64,000 bases of DNA from Biomphalaria glabrata. Lineage: Eukaryota > Mollusca > Gastropoda > Planorbidae. A program made the translations under genes and the position numbers. Shown here piece after piece: positions 21,004 through 32,303 of the stretch. Under the pieces are notes generated by a model, which did no database searches, was not told where the DNA came from, and saw only the letters and a list, made by a program, of their open reading frames with translations. How positions within the stretch are numbered: position 1 is the first letter of the stretch; every line of letters starts with the position of its first letter. The stretch is taken from NCBI RefSeq assembly GCF_947242115.1, contig NC_074728.1:2195701-2259700 (forward strand). Reading direction: 5' to 3'.

Positions 21004-23387
21004 TTAGTCTTCTGATTCGGACTCCAGCAGGGGCGTCTCCGTCTGATTCACGAGCTTGGTCACTGCTTGGGTGGTTAACTCTGTCGTTGGGCACTCAACC
21101 GTGGGATCCGCAGGGTCCAGCTTGCACAGATGAATCCTGTACAGCCTGTCGCCTGCAGTGCTGTCGTATGAACTGAACAGACCGCGGACGTACATGGACT
21201 CGGGAACTCTGAACGATATGAAACCCTTGGCGTAGTTGATCGTCAAAGTGTGCTGGCAAGCGTGGACTAAATAGTCCTTGTTGGTACAGCAGTAGAACTT
21301 AAACACTCGGTCACGTGACCGATGGAAAGAAGAGATACCTAAAATACATAAGAAAGCGAGACAAAATTATGTATGACTTTATGTATGACTATTGGTGAAA
21401 GGTAGACAATTCTAAAAGAAAAAAAAACCTACATCTTTTAAGAATCTCTGCGTAGCCTCCCTTGAAAATAGCTAAGAGAATGGAGAAGTCCACAAGTAAC
21501 TGAAGAACTTGGACATTTCAATATCGGTGTTCCCCCAACCAAAATGGGTGCCAAGGAACATTGCTTGTAAGCTAAGTCGCTAAGCAAACGATGGATCATC
21601 TCATCGAGATGAGATGAAAGCCGAGACATTAGCCATGGTCGAAACGATGTTACCCAGTCAGCAGCAAGCCTGTCTCCACGCAGCTGAACGACAAGCACCG
21701 ATACACTTTGGGATCAGCGGCGTCGTACTCTCTGCCAGGATGTACCACTGTCTGCTCCAGTTGCCCAAAGGTCACCGGCTTCTGAGATATTTCCCCAGGA
21801 TTGACCGCCAAGCTATTAAGATATACTTTTAAGTAATGTGTATTTTTAGACATAGGCTAGTGTGAATCTGGCTAATAAACTGTTAGACACTTAGTTTAGT
21901 CTAGAGATGCACTGTAGTAGACAGATTTTGAACGCGACATTTTAGTGACGGCATAGGTCAGCGGTTCTCAACCTTTTATGCTCGGCGACCCCTTTTTACG
22001 ATCCCCCCACTCTGTCGCGACCCCCCCCCCTCGCAAACACACACAGCAATAGAAGAATAGACAAAAAACAATCCATTTTTTTCGATGGTCTTTGGCGACC
22101 CCTAGCAAATCGTCAATCGACCCCCAAGGGGGTCGCGACCGACAGGTTGAGAACCCATGGCATAGGCATTGAGAGAGTTAGGCTCTCAAAGGGATAACAT
22201 TGTACTTAGTTACTGACTTGACTGTGGCCCTTTCTGTATTAAAGTTCATTATTCTATTTTATCGCTACTTAACTTAGTTACTGTGTGTTGATCCTTTTTT
22301 TGTAAAGATGTATGTATTTTGTTAATACTCGCATCTGTAGCCTACTACACCATACAGTACAGTATACCCAAGCATCTAGGATTATTCTTAAGGTACTGTA
22401 GAAATACATTAATAACAACTCACACACAGATCCGTTACAAAACACAAGACAACCTAATGCCCCTTTGGTTCCGAAAAACCTGTTCGAAAAGAATTTTGTT
22501 AGTATTATTAATGGATCTTAGCTGTTCGGACTATACAAATTTAATCAGCTGTTCGGACTATACACATTTAATCAGCTGTTCGACTTTAAAAATTTAATCA
22601 GCTGTTCGGCATTAAAAATTTAATCAGCTGTTCGGACTATAAAAATTTAACCAGCTGTTCGGACTATTAAAATTTAATCAGCTGTTCTGACTATAAAAGT
22701 TTAACCAGCTGTTCGGACTATAAAAGTTTAACCAGCTGTTCGACTATAAAAATTTAATCAGCTGTTCGGCGTTAAAAATTTAATCAGCTGTTCGGCATTA
22801 AAAATTTAATCAGCTGTTCGGCTATAAAAATTTAATCAGCTGTTCAAACTATAAAAGTTTAACCAGCTGTTCGGCTATAAAAATTTAATCAGCTGTTCTG
22901 ACTATAAAAGTATAACCAGCTGTTCGGACTATAATAGTTTAACCAGATTGTATCATAACTTTAGACCATACTTGGTCGTTGTGCTGGCTACATGGCATCC
23001 TCGTTAAGCAAAGGCTTGAAAACATTACTTTACATAGTCCTCCCTACGAATCACAAGGTCTGAAAGGTGAACAATTGACTTTTCTTTACCTGCAAGTATT
23101 GAATTCATGGGGCAGTCAAACAAGAAGTCGTACTGCGGAGCGTTGTGGTAGTTAGACCAGACGCACTCTGTAATGTTAATCTTGGGTCTGATTGGGGCGC
23201 ACGTGATGTTCCAAAGACGGTCAGAGAAGAAGAAGTCCGAGACGATGTCCGTGATGACGTGATTAGGAGCGCACTCTACTGTCCAGTCTTCCTGCTCCTC
23301 AGTTTGATAGGTCACGCAGTGGACAGAGTTTAGGACCAGTACAGAACACAGAATGATGCTTATATATCTTTCGTACATCCTGGGCAT
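21004..23387 (-). CDS. Dermatopontin-like secreted protein 1, 2 coding exons
   Basis: Exons 23387-23090 and 21338-21004 (633 nt, 210 aa); donor CTTGCAG|GTAAAG, acceptor tattttag|GTATC, phase 1 in a Gly codon. A 5'UTR acceptor (gtcaacag) at 23394 precedes the first ATG (MPRMYER...); a second ATG three codons on is the alternative start. Seen: signal peptide (SIILCSVLVLNSVHC), three family motifs of the type D-R-x-aromatic-x-x-x-C (DRLWNITC, DRVFKFYCC, DRLYRIHLC), even cysteine spacing, N-glycosylation sites at N60 and N71, and a C-terminal extension rich in T and E that ends ESESED. Known for the family: an extracellular matrix protein, and in gastropods a shell matrix and tissue component. 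The acidic tail, absent from gene 2, could bind calcium; that is inference. The intron holds a hAT MITE, a 27-bp array and rep-D. Confidence 0.88.
21520..21800 (+). repeat. rep-D copy
   Basis: 'ggatcatctcatcgagatga', 'agccatggtcgaaacgatg', 'actctctgccaggatgtacc' and 'ttccccaggattgacc'. Near full-length match to 33590-33850. In the dermatopontin 1 intron. Confidence 0.6.
21959..22159. mobile_element. hAT MITE, SPIN-like ends, 8-bp TSD
   Basis: Ends 'cagcggttctcaacctt' and 'aggttgagaacccatg', flanked by gcataggt (21951-21958) and gcataggc (22160-22167). 201 bp, with the subterminal 'gggggtcgcgacc' that the copy at 12525 has lost. In the dermatopontin 1 intron. Confidence 0.88.
22505..22950. 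repeat. Minisatellite, ~27-bp unit, ~16 copies
   Basis: Unit 'tttaatcagctgttcggact' plus ataaaaa, with cagctg in every copy. Unit length varies by 1-2 bp. In the dermatopontin 1 intron, about 140 bp from its exon 1 donor. Confidence 0.93.
22970..23073 (+). repeat. SINE-A 3' fragment
   Basis: 'ttggtcgttgtgctggcta' to 'cacaaggtctgaaaggt'. It ends 17 bp from the dermatopontin 1 exon 1 donor. Confidence 0.65.
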
Positions 23388-23479
23388 AGAACTCTGTTGA
23401 CGAAAAGTCATAAAATATGAAATATTAGTCGCTAAACCATCACTAAAAGCTCACGCTGACATGCTGTGAAACATTGTAG

Positions 23480-23795
23480 TTCAGTCTTAACAAAGGCAAG
23501 TGGCTATAATACATAAAACACTGAACCATAATATACAAAAAGAAAAAACAAAACCTAATGAAATACTCAAGAAGAGAGGCATATTTCTTATTCCGTACGC
23601 TAGAACAAGTACGTACCTTCTTCCCTAGTGCTATTAGAGAATGAAATGGGTTGCCTGAATCAGCCAGGAAAACTAACGACTTAGCAGAGTTAAAGTCATT
23701 GATTAACATGCATGACTAGCTTGACACATGAAACGCGTAGGACGTAATTGTCTCCTTTTTTGAAGTAACGTCTGTAATCTATAATATTAGTTAAC
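23480..23795 (+). mobile_element. LINE-N 3' end fragment
   Basis: 'ataaaacactgaaccataat' through 'atgggttgcctgaatcagcc' to 'tgaagtaacgtctgtaatc'. The coding part is broken by small deletions; the ATAAG tail is almost lost. Lies directly upstream of dermatopontin 1. Confidence 0.7.
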
Positions 23796-23914
23796 TTTGT
23801 GAAGCATTACCAGCTTAAAAAAACAACAGCAATGAAAGCTCTGGCTTTGACACAAGATTTGAACCCCAGACCATCCGTTGTAAAAGATGAAGACAGTCTC
23901 TACGTGGAAAGAGA

Positions 23915-24600
23915 AAGATTTTCAGCAGTTAAACATAAAGAAGCTAGAAGAGACACCAAATAGAGACGTGAAATTTATAACAAACAAATATTCACGTTTG
24001 ATTAAAGTGACACCATTACTAAATTCCCTAAATTTAGAGAAGCTTTAAGACAAGAGTCCAAAAGTAAAGCAAGCAAAAATACATAAAACAGTGAATCCTA
24101 AAGTACAATTACAGTAGGTTGAGTTGCCGAGAGGCAAAGTACGCTAGGCTAGAACTTGATTTGCCTACCTATTAAAGGGGCTCCAGGTTCGACACCAGAC
24201 TCGAGCAGAGTTATTTTTATTGACAGCACAGATAAACTTGTCCCCCTACCCCCAAATGAGATTGGACCATAGTGCTCTGATCATACCAGATCTATAAGCA
24301 TGAAAGTAGCGCTATATAAAAATGGAAAAATAAAATATAATGAAATACAAAGACAGAAAGATGGAGGCACATTTCATATTCCAAATGCTAGGACAAAGTC
24401 AAACAAGTGCTCCTTCTTCCTTAGTGCTATTGGAGCATGGAATGAGTTGCCTTAATCAGCCAGGAATATCAACGACTTAGCAGTCACCGATTAACATGCA
24501 TGACTAGATTGACACATAAAATGCATATGACGTAACTATTTTCTATGTTTGAAGTAACGTCTGTAATCTATAAGATAAAATATAAAATAAGGAGATCAAC
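23915..24600 (+). mobile_element. LINE-N 3' end, split by a SINE-B insertion
   Basis: The left part, 23915-24113, matches the start of the 112-codon segment elsewhere ('ataacaaacaaatattcacg'). The right part, 24325-24600, continues it ('caaagacagaaagatggagg' to 'taagataaaatataaaata'). The SINE-B copy between is younger. Several frameshifts in both parts. Confidence 0.75.
24115..24325 (+). repeat. SINE-B copy nested in LINE-N
   Basis: The head 'gttgccgagaggcaaagta' with B-box-like 'ggttcgacacc', then 'ccaaatgagattggacc' and the end 'gtagcgctatataaaaa'. Interrupts the LINE-N copy at a point that is continuous in other copies. Confidence 0.8.
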
Positions 24601-24999
24601 TTAACTTGATATTATTAGTTCTTGATAAGCAGTATTGTGTACTTACCACTGTATCTGGCTTATGATGATTTGTAAATCGTCCTGTGCTGCTGAGAAATGA
24701 TTCAATGAGATCACTACCAAGATTATGTCCACAAATTTAAACATACATTAATAAAATCCACTTTCAGTAGTGTACTAATCGATAATCGCATATGTTTTTT
24801 TTTTGTTTTTTTTTTTTAATTCCAATTAGTAACTGTATTACTTTTTATTAGTAAATTACAATTTCTATGGAAACGAACTCAAAGTACTCTGATATCTGAA
24901 GGTCACATAATGGTAAGAATAGACTAGAAGTTGTAAAATAGCTTCCTTGTTTTGTCACGCAGAAGTCTGGAGTGCATACAAGTGGAGATAGCGTGAGAA

Positions 25000-25480
25000 A
25001 GGGACAGAGACGGGCCTAGAAATAGAGACAGAGAAGGAGAGACAGAGAAACAGAAAAAGAGAGACCTAGAAAGAGAAATAGAGACAGAGAGATGAGAAGG
25101 ACAGCCAGAGAAAGAGAAATGGAGAAAGAGAGACGGAGCGACAGAGAAGGAGAAAAGCAGAGACAGAGAAAGATAGGCAGATAAAAAGAGACAGAAAGAG
25201 AGGCAGAGAAAGAGAAACAGAAAAAAGAGACATAAAAGAAAGACAGAGAATAAGAGGCAGATAAAAAGAGTCCGATAAAGAGAGCCAGAGTAAGAGAAAT
25301 AGAGAAAGAGAGATGAGAAGGAGAGCCTGAGAAAGAGAAATGGAGAAATAGAGACAGAGCGATAGAGAAGGAGAAAAGCAAAGAGACATAACAAGAGAGA
25401 GAAAAAGAGGCAGATAAAGAGAGACAAAGAGAGACTGAGAAGTAGAGACTGAGAAGTAGAGACAGAGAAAGAGAGAGAAT
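25000..25480. repeat. Polypurine tract, GAGACAGAGAAAG type
   Basis: About 480 bp of nearly pure purine on the + strand made of irregular 6-12 bp units (gagacagagaaa, gagaaatggaga). The - strand is open in three frames (up to 214 codons, Ser/Leu/Phe only) because the tract lacks T on the + strand; these are not genes. Confidence 0.93.
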
Positions 25481-25910
25481 TTTGTAGGGACAAAATAACA
25501 ACTACCAAAGTGTCATTAGTTTTTTTCCCAATTATCTCCTCTACTGGACGTAGGCCTTTAGAAGTCAATACAAGTAAATATAAATTTTTCCGAAAGTGCT
25601 AGTTACAAGAATTGTTCTAGCTGTAAGTGGTCTCTTTAACATTTCGAGAAATATTTTGTATATCTATAAAAGAAGAATGAGTGCATTAGTTTTAAGAAGA
25701 ATCAAAACTTTTCATGAAAAATAAACATTGCAAAATGGCCGCCCGAAAGGTTTTGTATATCAATATTTAATTGGGCAACGATTTGAATATTAAATATATC
25801 GTTTGTGAAATTTTTCTCCTGCAAAATTCAATTCTCAGAAACTCCATCCGTACAGCAGCAATAATATACCTCTCAGTGTTGTTGCAGGTCCTCTTCTACA
25901 GCCTCCCAAA

Positions 25911-26091
25911 CAGTGGCGTAGCTAGGGTGGAGGGAGGAGGGGGAGAATTTGAAAATCTCCCCGGGCCCCCACTTGAGGGATGTCCCCGAATAAGTAAATT
26001 TACATTAGATATTACGCCAAATGCAGGGGACCCCAAAGAGGTCAAACCCCCCGGGCCCCCAAACAATGGAAAATTCCTAGCTACGCCCCTG
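25911..26091. mobile_element. hAT MITE, 'cagtggcgtagctagg' family, perfect TSD
   Basis: Ends 'cagtggcgtagctaggg' and 'cctagctacgcccctg', flanked by identical ctcccaaa (25903-25910 and 26092-26099). 181 bp, internal 'ccccgggcccccacttgag'. An 8-bp duplication is the hAT signature. Confidence 0.92.
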
Positions 26092-26214
26092 CTCCCAAAT
26101 CTACTAGGTAAATCTACCTGTCCAGAACACCATCTAATTCCTTTCTGGCGTTTTTTTGGCGTTTGGTGCGGAAGAAATGTCTGTCTATTCCTAAACAACA
26201 TTTTTGTCCTGTGT

Positions 26215-28365
26215 TTAGTATCGTATAGTAAGGCAGCTTCCAGGACATGGTTGCAATAATATTTATGTAGATACAGCTCTTAAAGATGGAAATGATAGAG
26301 ATGAACAGTATCGTTTAGTAAGGCAGTTTCCAGGACATGGTTGCAATAATATCATGTAGATACAGCTCTTAAAGATGGAAATGATAGAGATTAACAGTAT
26401 CGTTTAGTAAGGCAGTTTCCAGGACATGGTTGCAATAATATCATGTAGATACAGCTCTTAAAGATGGAAATGATAGAAATGAACACTGTCGTTTAGTAAG
26501 GCAGCTTCCAGGACATGGTTGCAATAATATTTATGTAGATACAGCTCTTAAAGATGGAAATGATAGAGATGAACAGTATCGTTTAGTAAGGCAGTTTCCA
26601 GGACATGGTTGCAATAATATCATGTAGATACAGCTCTTAAAGATGGAAATGATAGAGATGAACAGTATCGTTTAGTAAGGCAGTTTCCAGGACATGGTTG
26701 CAATAATATCATGTAGATACAGCTCTTAAAGATGGAAATGATAGAGATGAACAGTATCGTTTAGTAAGGCAGTTTCCAGGACATGGTTGCAATAATATCA
26801 TGTAGATACAGCTCTTAAAGATGGAAATGATAGAGATAAACAGTATCGTTTAGTAATTCAGTTTCCAGGACATGGTTGCAATAATATCATGTAGATACAG
26901 CTCTTAAAGATGGAAATGATAGAAATGAACACTTTCGTTTAGTAAGGCAGTTTCCAGGACATGGTTGCAATAATAATTATGTAGATACAGCTCTTAAAGA
27001 TGGAAATGATAGAAATGGACACTGTCGTTTAGTAAGGCAGTTTCCAGGACATGGTTGCAATAATAATTATGTAGATACAGCTCTTGAAGATGGAAATGAT
27101 AGAAATGGACACTGTCGTTTAGTAAGGCAGTTTCCAGGACATGGTTGCAATAATAATTATGTAGATACAGCTCTTAAAGATGGAAATGATAGAAATGAAC
27201 ACTGTCGTTTAGTAAGGCAGTTTCCAGGACATGGTTGCAATAATAATTGTGTAGATACAGCTCTTAAAGATGGAAATGATAGAAATGAACACTGTCGTTT
27301 AGTAAGGCAGTTTCCAGGACATGGTTGCAATAATAATTATGTAGATACAGCTCTTAAAGATGGAAATGATAGAAATGAACACTGTCGTTTAGTAAGGCAG
27401 TTTCCAGGACATGGTTGCAATAATAATTATGTAGATACAGCTCTTAAAGATGGAAATGATAGAAATGAACACTGTCGTTTAGTAAGGCAGTTTCCAGGAC
27501 ATGGTTGCAATAATAATTATGTAGATACAGCTCTTAAAGATGGAAATGATAGAAATGAACACTGTCGTTTAGTAAGGCAGTTTCCAGGACATGGTTGCAA
27601 TAATAATTATGTAGATACAGCTCTTAAAGATGGAAATGATAGAAATGAACACTGTCGTTTAGTAAGGCAGTTTCCAGGACATGGTTGCAATAATAATTAT
27701 GTAGATACAGCTCTTAAAGATGGAAATGATAGAAATGAACACTGTCGTTTAGTAAGGCAGTTTCCAGGACATGGTTGCAATAATAATTATGTAGATACAG
27801 CTCTTGAAGATGGAAATGATAGAAATGGACACTGTCGTTTAGTAAGGCAGTTTCCAGGACATGGTTGCAATAATAATTATGTAGATACAGCTCTTGAAGA
27901 TGGAAATGATAGAAATGGACACTGTCGTTTAGTAAGGCAGTTTCCAGGACATGGTTGCAATAATAATTATGTAGATACAGCTCTTAAAGATGGAAATGAT
28001 AGAAATGAACACTGTCGTTTAGTAAGGCAGTTTCCAGGACATGGTTGCAATAATAATTGTGTAGATACAGCTCTTAAAGATGGAAATGATAGAAATGGAC
28101 ACTGTCGTTTAGTAAGGCAGTTTCCAGGACATGGTTGCAATAATAATTATGTAGATACAGCTCTTAAAGATGGAAATGATAGAAATGAACACTGTCGTTT
28201 AGTAAGGCAGTTTCCAGGACATGGTTGCAATAATAATTAAGTAGATACAGCTCTTAAAGATGGAAATGATAGAAATGAACACTGTCGTTTAGTAAGGCAG
28301 TTTCCAGGACATGGTTGCAATAATAATTATGTAGTTACAGCTCTTAAAGATGGAAATGATAAGAC
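26215..28365. repeat. Satellite, 90-bp unit, ~24 copies
   Basis: Marker 'aaggcagtttccaggacatg' every 89-90 bp. Left units (to about 26880) are mostly 89 bp with 'aataatatcatgtagat'; the right 16 units are exactly 90 bp with 'aataataattatgtagat'. The 90-bp units keep one + strand frame open from 26885 to a TAA at 28238, about 451 codons of repeats such as RQFPGHGCNNNYVDTALKDG, without any ATG. Variation among the right units is mostly a few A/G changes (Y/C, K/E, E/G). Probably a young, homogenised satellite between the two dermatopontin genes. Confidence 0.95.
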
Positions 28366-29340
28366 ACGCAGAAACGGTGAGGTGAAGTCCTTGCTGCCCG
28401 CACCATCCGCAAATGCCTTGGTACGCCTCTGTCGTTGGATAAGAGTCTAGTTACGGAGTGTTGAAAGACCTGCCTTCATCTATATTAATAGTAATAGTCT
28501 TTAGGCCAATCATATAGTATTGAACCCTAGTCGTTCAGCGGGGGACCAAGCATCATACCAAGTAGGCCAATATGTGAGCTATCAGAAGAGAACAGAACAG
28601 AAGAGCATTTTAATTATCAATTATTTCCTCTTGAAAGTAGGTCACTTTTTTTTTTCCTTCTCATGTAAATTTTTTTGGAAAAAAAAAGTGTCAGTGTGTT
28701 GACCCTGACCTGATTAGTTTTTATTTTGTGGTCGTTTCTCAAAAAAAAAAAAAAGTTCCAGATGATCTACTGTTTTTTGACATTCATACAAATGGCGGCT
28801 TAAATTCAATGAATTTCAATTTTAACGAGGGTTTAGTACAGTGTGTTTTTAGGTAAGTCAATTTAATTTTTATGACTGTTGTTGTGCGTTTCCTCGGTGG
28901 TAGGAACTTGAAATATAAACAACCCGAATGGAGGTAATACCGAACTCAATGCTGAAACATCAACACCGACGTAAGGCCACACTAATCGATAAAGGTAGTC
29001 GACGCTAGTGTTTAAATAACCAACACTTTTAATACAATGAGGGAACCGTCGAATGTCTTCTGTAGCTAGCCGTCTGTATATTACTTCTTATTTTCATTGT
29101 CCTAATGAAAAGCGTCTTGTGGATAGTGTATCTTAGAGCGTTCTTCTGTTTAAATATCTATCACGTCATTCGTCACTAGGTAAAACTTTCCCCCTATTCC
29201 CGAAAGAAATAACTGAATCCTAAACACTGTATGTATTTGGGGAACATCTGTCGTAATTATACATCTGCTTGGTAAATATTTAGTGCTTTTCTTGTTTGGG
29301 CAATTTAAAAGGAGCAACAGACAAAATGCGTCAATATGTC
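28366..29340. other. Intergenic, no gene seen
   Basis: The 90-bp frame runs on for about 28 codons into unique sequence (KTRRNGEVKSLLPAPSANA) and stops near 28450; this resembles a scrap of a mobile-element protein but is too short to assign. The rest is AT-rich with poly-T and poly-A runs and no supported exon. Confidence 0.35.
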
Positions 29341-29572
29341 ATTGTCCAGATTTGGCATGTTCAAAAAGAACATTGAATAATCTATCCAGATTTGGCATGC
29401 TCAAACAGAACATTGAATAATCTATCCAGATTTGGCATGCTCAAACAGAACATTGAATAATCTATCCAGATTTGGCATGCTCAAACAGAACATTGAATAA
29501 TCTATCCAGATTTGGCATGCTCAAACAGAACATTGAATAATCTATCCAGATTTGGCATGCTCAAACAGAAGT
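29340..29572. repeat. Minisatellite, 40-bp unit, ~6 copies
   Basis: Unit 'ccagatttggcatgctcaaa' plus cagaacattgaataatctat, starting at 29346 with 40-bp spacing; almost identical copies. Confidence 0.95.
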
Positions 29573-30100
29573 TCTCTTATGGCACGATTGGGAGTTAGTT
29601 ATTTGTTTCGTAGATATGGGAAAGTTTTGACTTAGAGACAATGACGTGACTAGTAAACACAAGACTAGAAAGAATAGCGAATTGTAAACAGACTACTTTG
29701 GACGGGTTTAGTTTTAGAGAGAGGGGCTTTTTTTTATGAACGTAGAGATATAGCTTAACGGTTTCCTTCGTAATTACACTTATAGTTCGATATTTGCAAT
29801 CAGCGTCGACTAACTTATACTGTTGGCCTTACGCCTGTGTTATTGGGTTTCGTTATTTAACTGTTATCACCGGTTGACTTAGCTGCAAAAGATACAGCCC
29901 TGAAGTTCCCCACCCTGTATTTATTCAATCAATACGAGATCTCGCGTAAAAAAAAAGCATGTCCTGTAGATATCTATTAAAGTATCTGTAATGATGCAGC
30001 TATTACGATATTTGAGAGGAAAAAAAAGGAAGAAAATATTATATTATATTATATTATTTTTTTTAAAAGTAACTAAACTGTCGAGTTACGCAAGTGTGAG
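29573..30100. other. Intergenic, no gene seen
   Basis: AT-rich, with a short ATATT repeat at 30037-30060. No supported exon. Confidence 0.35.
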
Positions 30101-30102
30101 AT

Positions 30103-30322
30103 GTGTGGCCGAGAGGGTAAGTACGCTTGAACTTGGCACGGCTACCTAATATACTACCTATCAATGGGGCTCGAGGTTCGACACCCGACTCCAACAGAGA
30201 AATGTTTAATAAGCGCTGCACTGAAAACCTGCTACCAGGTTTCCCCTCCCCACACTGGTCCAGTGTAGCGCTCTGAGCATGCTATCAGCATATAAATTAC
30301 GCTATATAAAAGCTATTTAACA
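30103..30322 (+). repeat. SINE-B copy
   Basis: The head 'gtgtggccgagagggtaagt', then 'cgaggttcgacacccgac' and 'ccacactggtccagtgtag', with the end 'tacgctatataaaagc'. One of the more complete copies. Confidence 0.8.
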
Positions 30323-30559
30323 AAATAAGACTAGATTTTGTCCAATTAAACATTTGTAAGTTAGGCTCTTATATAAAGACTCATGAAGACAAATGTAATG
30401 ACTTACCACGCTTAGTTAGCGGATGTATCCAAACTTTTTCCTTCTGATGTTTACGGAGTGCGCTATTGCTTATTTAGTTTTAATTTCATTTATGAATTTT
30501 AGTTATTAAATTAATGTTATTTATTAGTTCATCTAAAATTGAATATTTTCTTTACATTC

Positions 30560-30665
30560 AAATCCAAGGAACCAATAGGACGGCGGTGGATAGCGGTTGT
30601 CTGAGTTGAAACCCATGACCACAGAGACGACAGTCCTTCCCAAACATAGTCTTTGACTCTTACTT
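30560..30665 (-). repeat. SINE-C fragment
   Basis: 'aggacggcggtggatagcgg' with 'tgaaacccatgaccacagag' and 'acgacagtcctt' matches the SINE-C head region in reverse. Short and decayed. Confidence 0.4.
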
Positions 30666-30676
30666 CTACTACCTTT

Positions 30677-30948
30677 AAAAGTAAAGTTCCCTTTTCAGAC
30701 CTTATAGGGCAGATCCGTTTTCATTTCATCAGTTTCTGTGGCCTACGGTTAACGAGGGTATCATAACGCCAGCATAACAACCAACCGCCTTTACTTTTCC
30801 CCAACTTATGTCTAGTACCCTTAAGAGGTGATAGGACTTAGAGGTGCTAAAGGATACCGAAATTAGAAATCCCAGTCTTAACCAGGATTCGAACCCTGGA
30901 CCTCGGTTCGGAAGTCAAGTACTTTATCGCTCAGCCACCGCGCCATTA
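30677..30948 (-). repeat. SINE-A copy upstream of dermatopontin 2
   Basis: Reverse full-length copy from 'gttcccttttcagacctta' to the head ('cgctcagccaccgcgcc'). It ends about 115 bp before the first coding exon acceptor of dermatopontin 2, so it lies in the promoter or a 5'UTR intron. Confidence 0.8.
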
Positions 30949-31087
30949 TAAAGGCTTGAAGATTTAACAATAAAGTTTGAGGGGGAAAGTGGCTAAGTTG
31001 CAAAATCTAATTGATACTTCAGTAATTATATTATTTCTCGTGTCTTTTTTTTTTAAAAACAGCTTTTCAAGGAACATCACAAACACC

Positions 31088-32229
31088 ATGTTGGCAGTGA
31101 AGTCTTTCCTTGTTTTGTGGGCTGTCCTGTCAACCATCTCAGACGGGTTGGCAAGGTTTACAACGTATAACGAGTATTTCAATCTAAATTGTACATCTGG
31201 ACAAAGCTTCCATCGTTTTACCAGTTTCCATGGTTCCTACGACCGGTCGTGGAGCATTCGCTGTAAAAAGATAGAGCCCGCCATCGAGTTCAGAAAATGT
31301 GAGTGGTCGAACTTAGTCAATGACGTAACAGATCGTGTCCTCTTCCAATGTCACAATGACGCAATGTTAACAGGTATGTTGTTTTGTTTTTACACCTTGT
31401 ACGGTATTATAGAAACTCATTTATTTTATCTTATCTTATAAAAAAATACAGACGTTTCTTCAAAAAAAAGAATACAACTATGGCGCAGGTTAATCTAGTC
31501 ATTATCACAGTGTTGTTTGATCGCTACTGTGACATACGCTATTCAAGATTCACTTGGTTATCATGTTTCAAGTGGAAAGCGAAAAATCTCGCTCAAGTCT
31601 GATTTTGACATCTGACCACATGGTCAGACATCAGTTTTACTTTGGTTCTAGTAATGTAAGGACGTACGATCCATACTGAACCTTTCTTTGGTGGATATAA
31701 GTATTAAATCTGTTAGATGCAATATTTTACAAGTGTTCGTCGTCATTTATGCCTATGAGGCTGGATTATGTATTCTATTTTTTGTTAATAAATGTGAATA
31801 GTCGACTTGGATAAGACTAAAATTATTCGAGTGGGATATAAGGCAAATGGTGTCCCCGTCAGACTTGCCGAGTCAAAGCTTGAAGAGCTGGACAAGTTCA
31901 CGTTCCTTGGCAGCATCATAAAAAATGATGGGGATGCCTACCATGATGTAGCGTGCCGAATAGGAAAGGCAGGGAGCGATTTCCAGAGGCTGCAGCCTAT
32001 TTGGACAAGCCAAGCCATTGGACTCGAGACAAAAATACACCTTCTCAATACAATAGTCATCCCAACTGAAACATATGCATGCGAGACATGGAAGTCATCT
32101 GTCAAAATTAAGAAAAGACTAAATGTGGCTCAACCAAAAAGGCTGAGACGGATTTTGGGAGTCAGTTACACAGATCGGGTCTCAAACAAGGAAATCCAGT
32201 CTCCGATGCGCTATCAAATTATATATAAA

Positions 32230-32303
<74 letters not shown>

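Noticed and set aside
24924-25568. Long minus-strand frames of 107-214 codons
   Set aside because: They are three overlapping frames over a polypurine tract, made only of Ser, Leu, Phe and Cys. Lack of T on the + strand removes most stops; no gene signal.
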